Origin: CAVPWP01 sp050789285 | Lineage (GTDB): Bacteria > Pseudomonadota > Alphaproteobacteria > Rhodobacterales > Rhodobacteraceae | Direction: 5' to 3' | NCBI RefSeq assembly: GCF_050789285.1 | Contig: NZ_JBOUVX010000001.1 | Span: 806,001-870,000, forward strand | Length of the DNA stretch: 64,000 bases | Part shown: one piece after another, positions 33,687-43,022 of the stretch | How positions within the stretch are numbered: the first letter of the stretch is position 1 | Layout: each line of letters begins with the position of its first letter | Notes under the pieces: model-generated | Databases searched by the model: none | Seen by the model: only the letters and a program-made list of their open reading frames with translations | What the model was told of the DNA's origin: nothing | Program-made: the position numbers and the translations under genes

Positions 33687-36635
33687 ATGCTTGCCGCGAT
33701 CGCCGGGTGGCCGTTGTCTCACATCATGACGCAACTTGAAGCGCGACCCCTCCTCGGGTTCCTCATCGACCCGCTCTTCAGGCGCCCGAGAGCGCTGCGC
33801 CTGAAGGACGATGGCATTGCGGTTCAGGGTGGCGGCCTGTCGTGGGTCGGGTTTGAGGGCCTCGCAGCGGCGCCGACCGTCACCCGCGGGCTTCTGTCCT
33901 CCACGCTCCATCTGCCTGTCATCGGAGAGAAGGACGTCCGGCTGACCGCCGCCGGCAAGGGTGCGGCGCGGGCCTTCGCGGCCGAGGCGGAGGATGCGTG
34001 GAGACGCTTCAATACCCAATGGCTCAAAGCGGAGATGCCGCGGATAGAGCGGGTCCTCTCGACACTCGCCGGGCTCGAGTCCCCGAAACGGTACCCTTCT
34101 GCTTGCCTGTTGCGCTCGACTCAGGAAGAGGCCGCCGACCTGCACAGAAGCCTGCTGTCGAGGCTGAGCGAAGCGGCCATCGGGCCGGACCAGTGGACGC
34201 GTCTCGCCCCGATCAGCCGGTTCGCGACAGATCCGACGCCCATCCGGGACGCGGCCATTGAACGGTACGTCAATGCAGAGCTCGACCGCTGGAGGGACTT
34301 TCTCGACGCCGTCGAGTCAAAGCCCCTGACGCCCGAACAGCGCCTCTCGGTCGTGGTGGACGAGGACGCCACGCTCGTCCTTGCGGGCGCTGGCTCGGGC
34401 AAGACCAGCGTCATCACCGCGAAGGCCGCCTACCTGATCAAAGCCGGCATCCGCACGCCCGACGAGATCCTGCTACTTGCCTTCGCCCGCGACGCGGCCA
34501 AGGAAATGTCCGAAAGGATCGAGGCGCGCTGCGGTGTTCCGGTCGAGGCGCGGACCTTCCACGCGCTGTCCTACGACATCATCGGCACGGTCGAGGGGAC
34601 GAAGCCCGCGCTCGCGCCGCATGCCTCGGACGACATGGCCTTCCTCGCCCTCATCAAGGCCATCCTGCGCGATCTCGTGGCGGCCGCCTCCGAGGTGGCG
34701 CAGATGATCGTCGGCTGGTTCGCACATTTCTTCGATGACCCTCGTGCGGAATGGGACTTCAAGACCAAGCACGCGTGGTATTCCGAAGTAGAGAAGCTCG
34801 ACCTTCGCACCCTGCAAGGCGAGAAGGTGAAGAGCTTCGAGGAACTCCAGATCGCCAACTGGCTCTATCGCAACGGCATCGCCTACGAGTACGAGCCGAC
34901 CTACGAGCACACGCTCCCGGGCAACGGCAAGCGCGTCTACAAGCCGGATTTCCGGCTGACCGAGAGCGGGGTCTACATCGAGCATTTCGGCGTGCGGAAG
35001 CAGCGGATGCCGGACGGCACCGAACGCCTGGTCACCGCGCCCTTCGTTGACCGCGAGGAGTATCTCGAAGGCATGGAGTGGAAGCGGCAGGTCCATGCCG
35101 AGCACGGGACCACGCTGATCGAGACCTACAGCTGGGAGAGAAGCGAGGGCCGCCTCCTCGACGCGCTCGCGAAGAAGCTCGCGCCCTATGTCACCCTCCG
35201 CATCCGCCCACCTGATGAGATCTACGACCGCGTGGTCGAGATGGGCTCCGTCGACGGCTTCTCGTCGCTCCTCGGGACCTTCCTGCGGCACTACAAGAGC
35301 GGCGGCTACACGGCCGAGGCCTGCGCGCAGAAGGCCGAGAAACTGAAGATGGGCAAGCGCGCCCAGGCCTTCCTCACCATCTTCACGGCCGTGTTCACGG
35401 AGTACCAGAAGCGGCTGGGCGCCGAGATCGACTTCGAGGACATGGTCGGGCGCGCGACTGACCATGTCGAGGCGGGACGCTACCGCAGTCCCTTCCGCCA
35501 CATCCTCGTCGACGAGTTCCAGGACATCGCCGCCGGCCGTGCGCGCCTGATCCGGGCGCTGAAAGCCCAGCACGCGGACGCGCGCGTCTTCGCCGTGGGG
35601 GACGACTGGCAGTCGATCTACCGCTTCGCCGGGTCGGATATCCACATCATGCGGAACTTCGGGCGGGAGTTCGGCGGGAGCTTCGCCGGCGAGACGGGTA
35701 TCCACCGCAGCGTCGACCTTGGCCGCACGTTCCGGTCCGTGGACAAGATCGCACTTCCCGCGCGGCATTTCGTGCTGCGCAACCCGGCCCAGATCACAAA
35801 GACCGTGGTACCTGCGGGGGTGGCCGAGCAACCGGCGATCAAGGTGGTCTGGACCCGGAAGGACACGGGCGGGACCCGACTTGACGAGGTGTTGTCGGAG
35901 ATCTCAGCCACCGCGAAGGTGGGGGAGCAGAAGCCGTCCGTTCTGCTCCTCGGGCGCTATCGCAAGGTCGACCCGGGGGCCGCCGCGCTTCAGCGCCGCT
36001 TCCCCGGCCTTTCGATCAGCTACAAGACGATCCATTCCTCAAAGGGTCTCGAGGCCGACCATGTCATCTTGCTGCGTGCCGACAGCGGGCGGTCGGGGTT
36101 CCCGTCCGAGATGGTGGACGATCCGCTCCTGAGCCTTGTGTCGCCCGAGGCCGAGCCCTTCGAGAACGCTGAGGAGCGCCGGGTCATGTACGTCGCCATG
36201 ACCCGGGCGCGGCATACCCTCACGATCTTCGCCTCCGAGGCGCGGCCGTCGGCCTTCGTCACCGAGCTGATCGAGGATCCCGCCTATGGCCTCTCGGGAC
36301 CCGGTGGAGTTGAGGACCGCACCCATACCTGCGGGGAATGCGGCGGCCGGCTTCTGTTCATGCCGTCGCAAGAGGGCAGGTCCTGGTACCGGTGCGAGCA
36401 CATCGAGCTCTGCGGCAACCGTCTGCCCTCCTGCCCGGCGTGCGGCGAAGGGCTTCCGCGCCATGTGCCGGGTCAGGAGGATCTGGTGTGCGCGCAGTGC
36501 GGGGCAGCGGCACCCTCATGTCCGAAGTGCTCGGACGGGTGGCTCGTCGAGCGGAGCGGGCGCTATGGGGCGTTCCTCGGCTGCGTGAGATTCCCGGAGT
36601 GCGAAGGAAAGGGGAAGATTGCAAAATCGAACTGA
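33687..36635 (+). CDS. UvrD/HelD-like helicase with inserted nuclease-like domain and C-terminal zinc ribbons
   Basis: A 982-residue protein. SF1 motifs: Walker A AGAGSGKT at 233-240, motif Ia LLAFARDAAKEM, Walker B VDEFQD at 608-613, GDDWQSIYRFAGSD after it, and YVAMTRARHTL about 838. Between motifs Ia and II, residues about 384-500 form an insertion (FEELQIANWLYRNGIAYEYE, KPDFRLTESGVYIEHFG) that resembles a Vsr/PD-(D/E)XK-like domain with E, PD and IEH positions. The last residue is His where Lys is usual, so activity is uncertain. The C-terminus (about 880-982) has three Cys4 clusters, the last one like topoisomerase-I zinc ribbons (CPKCSDGWLVERSGRYGAFL). The start is at 33687; another Met occurs at 33726. 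It lies between a nuclease and an SbcDC-like pair, probably as one repair or defence operon. Confidence 0.85.
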   Translation: MLAAIAGWPLSHIMTQLEARPLLGFLIDPLFRRPRALRLKDDGIAVQGGGLSWVGFEGLAAAPTVTRGLLSSTLHLPVIGEKDVRLTAAGKGAARAFAAEAEDAWRRFNTQWLKAEMPRIERVLSTLAGLESPKRYPSACLLRSTQEEAADLHRSLLSRLSEAAIGPDQWTRLAPISRFATDPTPIRDAAIERYVNAELDRWRDFLDAVESKPLTPEQRLSVVVDEDATLVLAGAGSGKTSVITAKAAYLIKAGIRTPDEILLLAFARDAAKEMSERIEARCGVPVEARTFHALSYDIIGTVEGTKPALAPHASDDMAFLALIKAILRDLVAAASEVAQMIVGWFAHFFDDPRAEWDFKTKHAWYSEVEKLDLRTLQGEKVKSFEELQIANWLYRNGIAYEYEPTYEHTLPGNGKRVYKPDFRLTESGVYIEHFGVRKQRMPDGTERLVTAPFVDREEYLEGMEWKRQVHAEHGTTLIETYSWERSEGRLLDALAKKLAPYVTLRIRPPDEIYDRVVEMGSVDGFSSLLGTFLRHYKSGGYTAEACAQKAEKLKMGKRAQAFLTIFTAVFTEYQKRLGAEIDFEDMVGRATDHVEAGRYRSPFRHILVDEFQDIAAGRARLIRALKAQHADARVFAVGDDWQSIYRFAGSDIHIMRNFGREFGGSFAGETGIHRSVDLGRTFRSVDKIALPARHFVLRNPAQITKTVVPAGVAEQPAIKVVWTRKDTGGTRLDEVLSEISATAKVGEQKPSVLLLGRYRKVDPGAAALQRRFPGLSISYKTIHSSKGLEADHVILLRADSGRSGFPSEMVDDPLLSLVSPEAEPFENAEERRVMYVAMTRARHTLTIFASEARPSAFVTELIEDPAYGLSGPGGVEDRTHTCGECGGRLLFMPSQEGRSWYRCEHIELCGNRLPSCPACGEGLPRHVPGQEDLVCAQCGAAAPSCPKCSDGWLVERSGRYGAFLGCVRFPECEGKGKIAKSN

Positions 36636-36786
36636 TCGTGGGCGCGCAGTAGAGGCTGCCCCGGGGGTCGGCACTCATCTGCCGAACGCTTCCGTTCCAT
36701 GACACCTTCTGACACCTTCATCGTCGATAACGGCACGAACCGGCATGCCGCCGTTAGACAGCCAACGAATCGGAGTAGCGCTCCCT

Positions 36787-37920
36787 ATGACCGAATTCCG
36801 CTTCATCCATACCTCCGACCTGCACCTGGGGCGTCGGTTCGGCCAGCTGCCGGAAGAGCCCCGTGGCGTGCTCGCTGCCGCGCGCAGGGATGTCATCCGT
36901 GCGCTCGCGGGGTCTGCACAGGCGCACGGAGCGGGGCACGTCCTCGTCGCTGGAGATCTCTTCGACACCGAGACTCCGTCGGACCAGGTCGTCCGGCAGG
37001 CCCTCAATGCGATGGGGGAAGTCCCCGGTATCTGCTGGTGGGTCATACCGGGCAACCACGACAGCCTCGCGGCCGAGGCGCTCTGGGAGCGGTTTCGTCG
37101 TGACGCGCCCGCCAATGTGCGGCTCCTCGACAAGCCGGAACCGATCGAGATCCGTCCTGGCGTCGTTCTGCTTCCCGCGCCGGCGGCCTGGCGCTACGCT
37201 GGGCGGGATCTCACCGAATGGATGAGCACCGCCGAGACGGGAAAGGGAGCGCTTCGCATCGGTCTCGCCCACGGCGCCGTCCAGACGTTCAGCAGCGAGG
37301 ACGGCGGGGCCGAGGTCATTCCTCCGGACCGCGCGGAAACCGCCCGGCTCGACTACCTGGCCCTTGGCGACTGGCACGGCCGTCTCAGCGTGGGCCCGCG
37401 GACGCATTACTCGGGCACGCCCGAACGCGATCGGTTCAAGCACCCGGGCGCTGGCCTTTGCCTCGCGGTCAGGATTGCGGGGCCGGGCGCTGTCCCGATC
37501 GTTGAGGAGATCCGGACAGGCCGGTTCAATTGGCTGGACATCGAGCTGCCGATGACCCCGGAGCGGGAACCGGAGGACGCCGTGCGTCGCGCTCTGGCCG
37601 AGGTGGAGAGCGGCCGCGAGAATGTTCTCGTGCGGCTGCGGGCTTCCGGCTGGGTGACGCTCCGCCAGCGTCTTGCCCTGTCGCGCGCGGTCGCTGCTGC
37701 GGCTCCGGATTTCTGCCACTTCGACTATGACGAGACAGAGCTCGCGACGGAATACGAGACGGGCGATCTCGATGACATCGATATCGGTGGCGCATTGCGG
37801 CTCGCGGCGGACACCCTTCTCGAAGAAGCCTGGGACAAGGCGCTTGCGGAGGAGCAGCGCCGCGTTGCGGGCGCGGCACTCACCCGGCTCTATTCGATCG
37901 TGAAAGGCAGCGTGGCATGA
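36787..37920 (+). CDS. SbcD/YhaO-like metallophosphoesterase (DNA repair exonuclease)
   Basis: A 377-residue protein read from the ATG at 36787 (MTEFRF). Calcineurin-type metal motifs are in order: TSDLHLGRRF, LVAGDLFDT, VIPGNHDS, GLAHGAVQ and LGDWHGR. These are the Mn-binding motifs of the Mre11/SbcD nuclease family, with GDWHG replacing the usual GHxH at the last site, as in YhaO-like members. The C-terminal 120 residues form the capping region. Its stop overlaps the ATG of the SbcC-like gene (ATGA at 37917), so the two subunits are made together and should form a complex that processes blocked or hairpin DNA ends. Confidence 0.88.
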   Translation: MTEFRFIHTSDLHLGRRFGQLPEEPRGVLAAARRDVIRALAGSAQAHGAGHVLVAGDLFDTETPSDQVVRQALNAMGEVPGICWWVIPGNHDSLAAEALWERFRRDAPANVRLLDKPEPIEIRPGVVLLPAPAAWRYAGRDLTEWMSTAETGKGALRIGLAHGAVQTFSSEDGGAEVIPPDRAETARLDYLALGDWHGRLSVGPRTHYSGTPERDRFKHPGAGLCLAVRIAGPGAVPIVEEIRTGRFNWLDIELPMTPEREPEDAVRRALAEVESGRENVLVRLRASGWVTLRQRLALSRAVAAAAPDFCHFDYDETELATEYETGDLDDIDIGGALRLAADTLLEEAWDKALAEEQRRVAGAALTRLYSIVKGSVA

Positions 37921-40526
37921 AACTCCGCGCGATCCGTCTTGAGAATGTCCGTCGCTTTGTCGACAAGGTCGAGATCGGCGGGATCGGCGACGGCCTGAAC
38001 GTGCTCTCGGCGCCCAATGAGCAGGGCAAGTCGACGGTCTTCGACGCAATGCACGCGCTGTTCTTCAAGGACAGGAAGTCCTGGGACCGGGAAATCCGCA
38101 GCCTCGCTCCTCATGCCGGCGGGGACCCTTCGGTCGGGGTGGACGTGGAGATCAACGGCGCCGCCTTCCGCATAGAGAAGCGCTGGACGAAGGCGCGGTC
38201 AGGCGAGATCCGTGTCTGGAGGAATGGCCAGCTCTTCAAGCAGGCCGATGACGCCGAGGCCTGGCTCGCGAGCGTCGTCAAGCCGCCGCGGGACGGCGGG
38301 CCTGCCGGACTGCTCTGGGTGCGGCAGGGCCTCACCGACCTCCCGGACGACGGGGATGCGGGCCGCGCGGCGCGGCGTGATCTGATGTCGTCGGTTGCCG
38401 GAGAGGTCGAGGCGATGACCGGGGGCCGGCGCATGGACATCGCGCTGTCGCGGTGTGGGGAGGAGCTCAGGAAGTACCTGACGGCCACGGGGCGTCCGAA
38501 GGCCGATGGACCGCTGAAGCGCCTTCAGGATGAGGTGGCGGCCCTCGAGACACGCGCGGCGGAGCTTGAGGGAACTGCCGAGGATCTGAGGAGGGACCTC
38601 GCGCGGCGTCGCCAGGTGCGCAAGGAGCTTGAGGAAATCACCGCGCCGGAGGCCGAGGCCGAACGGCAGGCGCGGCTCGCCGAGGCGCGGCGACGGCTCG
38701 AGGAGGCGCAGGGTCATGCCGAGCGGCTGCGGCGGGCCGGGGAGGCGGAGACCCGCGCCCGCCGCGACGTCGCGCAGTCGCAGGAGCGGCTCGAGGCGCT
38801 CCTGAAACTCCAGGCCGAACTCGAGGACGCGGGGGAGGAACTGGAGATTGCGTGCGCGGACGTCTCGCGGTGCTCTGGCCTGCTCGCTGAGGTCCGGGCG
38901 GAGAAGGAGCACGCCGAAGGGGTGCATGTGCGGGCAAAGGCAACTGCCGAGGCGGCGGCCGAAACCCTCCGGCGTGCCATCCGCGCCGAGGCGGTCGCGG
39001 CAGCAGTGACCCGACGGGCCGAGCTCGCGGAGGCCATCGCGGCCGCGGAGCGCCATCGCGCCACGATCGAGGACGCGCAGGCCGCCGCGCGCCAGGGGCT
39101 CACCGCGGCCGATCTTGAGGCGCTCGAGACGCTGGAGCGCGACCTGCGTACCGCGCGGCGGGCGCTCGACGCGGATGCGGCATGGCTCTCGGTCTCCTAT
39201 GCCAATGGCCGCGACGGGGCCGTTTCGCTCGAGGGCAGGCCGCTGACGGGCGAGGAGCGCGTCGCGATCCTGTCGCCGGTGACCCTCGAGGTGGCTGGAG
39301 TGGGGCACCTCGTCGTGCACCCCGCGGCGCAGGCTGACGCCGCCGAGGTGGCGCGGAAAGAGGAAGGTCTACGATCCGCCCTGGACGCGGCAAAGGTGGC
39401 GTCGCTCGATGCGGCCCGGGCATCGGCCCGGGCGCGTGCAGAGGCCGAGCAGCGGTTGCGCGAGGCGAAGATCGCCCTCGACGCGCTCGCCCCGCAGGGG
39501 CTCGATCGCCTGCGCGATGCCCTGGCCGCGCTGCCGCAGCCCGAGTCGGGCGACGTGGAAGCGCCTGACCGGGCCACCGCCCAATCCGCTGAGGCCGAGG
39601 CCCGTCGCGCCTTGCGCGACGCCGAGACGGCCCTCGAGATCGCGAGGAGCGCCCTCGGCGAGGCGCAACGCCGGGCCGCCCTGTCCGAACAGGCCCGCGA
39701 GACGGCCGAGGCACGGCGGTCGCGGGCTCTGGCGGCGCTTCCGGCGACAGACGATCTCGAGGCGGAAGTCGGCGCGCGACGGCGCGCGCTCGCGGAGGCC
39801 GCCAAGCACCACGAGACCACGGTCGGGGAGCGGGACGACCTCGCGCGGGACGCCCCGGACCTCGCCGGCGCACAAGCCGCCTTCGATCGGGCGGCGTCGA
39901 TCGTCACGCGGCTGGAGGAAGACCGCCAGAGGCTGCGCGTGGAGCTGGGTCAGCTCGACGCGACGATCGCGCTGCGTGCAGGCGAAGCCGTGGAGGAGGA
40001 ACTCGCCGACACCGCGGCGCGGCTTGAGGAGGCCCGCCGTCGTCTCGCGGCGCTCGAGTTCGAGGTCGCCGTGCTGCAGCGCCTCCAGCAAGCGCTGGAG
40101 GAGGCCCGGGCGACGGCACGGGATCGCTACGTGGAACCGGTGAAGCGGGAACTCGTGCCGCTGCTCAGGCTGCTCTGGGACGATTCCGAGCTGCAGTTCG
40201 ATGCCGAAGAGGTCCTGCCCACCGCGTTGATCCGCAATGGCCAGGAGGAGGACATCTCGGTCCTGTCGGGCGGCACCCGGGAGCAGATCGCGCTCCTGGT
40301 GCGACTTGCCTTCGCCCGGATGCTCGCGAAGGCGGGGATGTCGGCCCCGGTCATCCTCGATGACGGAATCGTCTATACCGACGACGACCGGCTCGAGCGG
40401 ATGTTCGACGCGCTGACGCGCCAGGCGCAGGACCTGCAGATCCTGGTCTTCTCCTGTCGGCAGAAGGCGTTTCGGGACCTGGGCGGGCGAAGTCTTTCGA
40501 TCACCAGCGTCGCATCAGCGCCGTGA
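37917..40526 (+). CDS. SbcC/YhaN-like SMC-type ATPase
   Basis: An 869-residue protein. The N-terminal half-ATPase starts MKLRAIRLENVRRF with Walker A SAPNEQGKST (about 32-41). Residues about 190-740 are almost entirely Ala/Arg/Glu-rich coiled coil. The C-terminal half has the ABC signature LSGGTREQIALL (about 782) and Walker B PVILDDGIVYTDDDRL (about 820). The architecture is that of Rad50/SbcC and YhaN. A central zinc-hook CxxC is not seen, which fits YhaN rather than SbcC. With the metallophosphoesterase it would tether and process DNA ends. It ends the plus-strand operon; the next gene is convergent. Confidence 0.88.
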   Translation: MKLRAIRLENVRRFVDKVEIGGIGDGLNVLSAPNEQGKSTVFDAMHALFFKDRKSWDREIRSLAPHAGGDPSVGVDVEINGAAFRIEKRWTKARSGEIRVWRNGQLFKQADDAEAWLASVVKPPRDGGPAGLLWVRQGLTDLPDDGDAGRAARRDLMSSVAGEVEAMTGGRRMDIALSRCGEELRKYLTATGRPKADGPLKRLQDEVAALETRAAELEGTAEDLRRDLARRRQVRKELEEITAPEAEAERQARLAEARRRLEEAQGHAERLRRAGEAETRARRDVAQSQERLEALLKLQAELEDAGEELEIACADVSRCSGLLAEVRAEKEHAEGVHVRAKATAEAAAETLRRAIRAEAVAAAVTRRAELAEAIAAAERHRATIEDAQAAARQGLTAADLEALETLERDLRTARRALDADAAWLSVSYANGRDGAVSLEGRPLTGEERVAILSPVTLEVAGVGHLVVHPAAQADAAEVARKEEGLRSALDAAKVASLDAARASARARAEAEQRLREAKIALDALAPQGLDRLRDALAALPQPESGDVEAPDRATAQSAEAEARRALRDAETALEIARSALGEAQRRAALSEQARETAEARRSRALAALPATDDLEAEVGARRRALAEAAKHHETTVGERDDLARDAPDLAGAQAAFDRAASIVTRLEEDRQRLRVELGQLDATIALRAGEAVEEELADTAARLEEARRRLAALEFEVAVLQRLQQALEEARATARDRYVEPVKRELVPLLRLLWDDSELQFDAEEVLPTALIRNGQEEDISVLSGGTREQIALLVRLAFARMLAKAGMSAPVILDDGIVYTDDDRLERMFDALTRQAQDLQILVFSCRQKAFRDLGGRSLSITSVASAP

Positions 40527-40528
40527 CG

Positions 40529-40540
40529 CGGGACGTCCCG
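40529..40540. terminator. Perfect 12-bp palindrome after the SbcC-like gene
   Basis: CGGGACGTCCCG begins 2 bp after the stop codon at 40524-40526, between convergent genes. It could act as a short bidirectional stem, but no T-run follows, so intrinsic termination is doubtful. Confidence 0.3.
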
Positions 40541-40640
40541 TCTTGGGCGGTCCAGCTATGAGGGCGAAGCGCCCGCGGAGGACGCGAGGCGACGGGCGCA
40601 CGAGAACCGCGCTCTCCGTGCAAGCTCGAGCCAAACCGTC

Positions 40641-42731
40641 CTACGCGCGCGGCCGTGCGGCCCGCCTCGGATCGAGGAAGGCCACGTTCTGAGCGGCCAC
40701 GGGCTGGAACGGGCGGCGGATCATCGAGATGTCGATCCTCACCGCGTTCAGTCTCTTCTTGAGCAGCTTCATCGAGAACTTGCGGGGCTTGTAGTGCACG
40801 ATGCCGACGTCCCGCTCGACATGGCCCATCATGTACCGGCGCTGCGTGTCGGGGCACTCCGCCTCCACCAGGGCGTCGTTGAAGGTCGTCCGGTGGCTGT
40901 GGAAGTCCCGCTGCGGGTCGTAGATCCCGTGGTCCTTGCGGTAGCGCGTGTAGGCCTTCGAGAAGGTCTCGGTCAGGGTTTCCTTGGCCGCGCTGCGTTC
41001 GAGCCAGGGGAAAAGACGCGGTTCGCCCTCGCGCCGGCGCAGCGCGACGAGCTCGAGGAACCCCAGCGCGATGAGGTTCTCGTGCACCGGGATCTTCCGG
41101 CGCGCGGCCTTGCTCTTGAGGGTCTGTCCCGGCCCCTGGCGCAGCACGAAGCAGGCAATTCCATCGATGTCCTGGATGTCGTCGGTAGCAAGCTGCAGGA
41201 TCTCTTCGCTCCGCATGCCGGCATGGGTCGAGATCAGCGGCGCCCAGAACATCGGATCGCCCGGGTCTTCGAGGGGTTGGGTGAACTTCGGGGTGCGGAA
41301 GAGCGCCCCGAGCTGCTCGGGGGTCCAGATCTCGCGCGTGTTGTCCTCTTCGAGCAGATTCCGGCGCTCGAGTTCGTCGCTGCTCCAGATATGTTCCGCC
41401 ATGATGTTTTGGTCGAGCCATCCCCGCAGGACCCAGAAGCGGCACATGCGTTGGAAGTCCTGCATGTGACGATAGATCGTGGCGACCCGCATCCGGGGCA
41501 CCCGTGCGGCGCGCACGGCCGCCTCGACGCGACCGGGGCTGGCGCCCTCGCGGCGCAGCTCGGCGCGGATCTGCTCGATGAGACGCGCTTCTTCCTGGTC
41601 GGCCTTCTCGATCGCCTCGCGCGGCGTGAGCCGTTCTTTCGGACTGCGCCCGAAGTTGGCCGGCAGCCGCTCGATGAGCGCCCAGGCCTCCTTCAGCGCT
41701 GCGTCGCTGATGTCGCGCACGGGACCAGGACCGAGAAGATCGCTGAGGATCCGCGCCGTCGAACGCACGTTGTTGCTTGAGTTCCTCTTCCAGCTCCTGC
41801 CGGCTTCGGCACAGGGGTTCTCGTTGGCCTTGAAGGTCCTGTGCCCCTTGCAGCGCAGGTCGATATAGAGGTCCGCACCCTCGAGGATGCTGCAGGAAGG
41901 CGCCGGCCCCGGCGCCGCAGGCGCAGCCGCGCAGACGGCCGCAGGGGCCGGCGCGATCACTGGAACGCGCGCGACCACGGCCGGCGGTCGGGAGACACCG
42001 GTCGGTGGCGACGTCGGGGGAAGGATGGCGGGGGTCAGGGAGCCGGGCACATCCGCGATGCAGGCCGGCGGGACCAGGGGCAGGGGCTGCGGATGGACCA
42101 GCGGTGTCGCGATGCTTGTCGGTTCGAGTTCCGCCAGGGCGCGATGCACGAAGACCGGGCGGGGGCCGAATTCGCCCCGGTCGCGGCGGATAGTCTCTTC
42201 CCGCACTTCGAGGAGCGCCCGCAGCGCCTTCATCGCGAGGCGCCCCCAGTCGGGATCGCCCTCGTCGAGGACAAGGCCGAGACGGGCGGCGACGGCCTGG
42301 AGTGGCGCGCGCACGATCTCGCGGTCGCGCAGCCGGATCGCCTCACGCAGCGTCGCCAGGGCCGCCGCGGCGCAGGCCTCCTCGTAGGCGGCGGTTTCAG
42401 GCGTCCGGGCCGGCGCGCTCTCGCGGGCGAGTTCGGCCACTTCGATCTCGAAGCGGCAGAGCGCATCCAGCAGGCGGTTCATCTCGGCAGGCGTGATCGG
42501 CATCGTCTTCTCCGCGGCGGCGGCAAAGGCGATGTCGCTGAGGAGGGTGAGCCTCCGGGCGATGGCCTTTGCGTCGGAGAGGACGTGCGTTCGAAGCGGA
42601 AAGAGCAGAAAAAAAATCTTTGGGGCATCACCTCGGACGATCGCCAGGACGCGCGCCGGCCAGCGGCGGCGCCAGTGGAAGCCCGAGGGACGGTATTCGA
42701 GATGGGTCTGGGCGATGCGGCGGCGGTGCAT
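40641..42731 (-). CDS. DUF6538-type tyrosine integrase beside the tRNA-Asn end
   Basis: A 696-residue protein; AGGGAG lies 6-11 bp before the ATG at 42731. The N-terminus (RRIAQTHLEYRPSGFHWRRR) matches the DUF6538 start of a subfamily of integrases. A long helical and Pro/Ala-rich linker (about 60-280) follows, then a core-binding domain. Catalytic residues are visible: GMRSEE (box-I Arg, about 500), KSKAARRKIPVH (beta-hairpin Lys), FHSHRTTF (HxxR, about 617), MGHVERD (second His) and HYKPRKF (Tyr, about 650). All are present, so the enzyme should be active. It begins 117 bp from the tRNA-Asn 3' end and reads away from it, the usual layout of an island integrase. It is therefore the best candidate for mobilising the 7.5-42.7 kb region. 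Confidence 0.9.
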   Translation of the reverse strand: MHRRRIAQTHLEYRPSGFHWRRRWPARVLAIVRGDAPKIFFLLFPLRTHVLSDAKAIARRLTLLSDIAFAAAAEKTMPITPAEMNRLLDALCRFEIEVAELARESAPARTPETAAYEEACAAAALATLREAIRLRDREIVRAPLQAVAARLGLVLDEGDPDWGRLAMKALRALLEVREETIRRDRGEFGPRPVFVHRALAELEPTSIATPLVHPQPLPLVPPACIADVPGSLTPAILPPTSPPTGVSRPPAVVARVPVIAPAPAAVCAAAPAAPGPAPSCSILEGADLYIDLRCKGHRTFKANENPCAEAGRSWKRNSSNNVRSTARILSDLLGPGPVRDISDAALKEAWALIERLPANFGRSPKERLTPREAIEKADQEEARLIEQIRAELRREGASPGRVEAAVRAARVPRMRVATIYRHMQDFQRMCRFWVLRGWLDQNIMAEHIWSSDELERRNLLEEDNTREIWTPEQLGALFRTPKFTQPLEDPGDPMFWAPLISTHAGMRSEEILQLATDDIQDIDGIACFVLRQGPGQTLKSKAARRKIPVHENLIALGFLELVALRRREGEPRLFPWLERSAAKETLTETFSKAYTRYRKDHGIYDPQRDFHSHRTTFNDALVEAECPDTQRRYMMGHVERDVGIVHYKPRKFSMKLLKKRLNAVRIDISMIRRPFQPVAAQNVAFLDPRRAARPRA

Positions 42732-42734
42732 GCG

Positions 42735-42780
42735 CGACTCCCTGTGCCAGCGTTTGTGACAGGGGAGGCGACAGGAGTCG
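42735..42780. repeat. Imperfect inverted repeat upstream of the DUF6538 integrase
   Basis: CGACTCCCTGT (42735-42745) and ACAGGAGTCG (42771-42780) are near-perfect inverted arms with one gap. They flank the start region of the integrase and include its ribosome-binding site, so they could be an operator or arm-type binding site. Confidence 0.35.
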
Positions 42781-42847
42781 TGCCAGACCGCGCATTCCGC
42801 GACTCACGAGCGGAGTGCGGTAAATATTTCAATGACTTAGGGGATTT

Positions 42848-42893
42848 TGGCTCCGGCGGTAGGGATCGAACCTACGACCAATTGATTAACAGT
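42848..42893 (-). other. tRNA-Asn 3' fragment: attachment-site core (att)
   Basis: On the minus strand, ACTGTTAATCAATTGG begins with the Asn anticodon loop (CTGTTAA, anticodon GTT). It continues with the variable loop, T arm GTAGG-TTCGATC-CCTAC, acceptor strand CGCCGGA and GCCA. The 5' half of the tRNA (an acceptor TCCGGCG and a D arm) is not present upstream, at 42,894-43,000. This is therefore a displaced or phage-borne 3' end, as left when an element integrates into a tRNA gene. The 3' side leads into the DUF6538 integrase and the 5' side into the phage integrase, so the junction is most simply the attachment site of the phage. An intact tRNA-Asn is predicted beyond 64,000. Confidence 0.8.
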
Positions 42894-43022
42894 TCTGATG
42901 CCGCTTCCTCATACGCCCTCAATGCTACTCAGAGCGCCAATAAAATAAGGGAGCATCACTTCCCCGCTACCCATAGGGCGTCATGCGTGCTAGTCACTAT
43001 TCATCCGATTGTGGAGACTAGC

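Noticed and set aside
34473..35831. 452-codon minus-strand frame opposite the UvrD helicase
   Set aside because: Antisense to conserved helicase motifs; no start signal and an implausible composition.
42848..42893. A complete, functional tRNA-Asn gene at the phage junction
   Set aside because: Only the anticodon loop to the CCA end is present; no D arm or 5' acceptor strand precedes it.
41841..43022. In-frame upstream extension of the phage integrase by about 390 codons
   Set aside because: It would run antisense through the DUF6538 integrase and across the tRNA fragment. GTG 43023 has a good ribosome-binding site and the usual integrase N-terminus.
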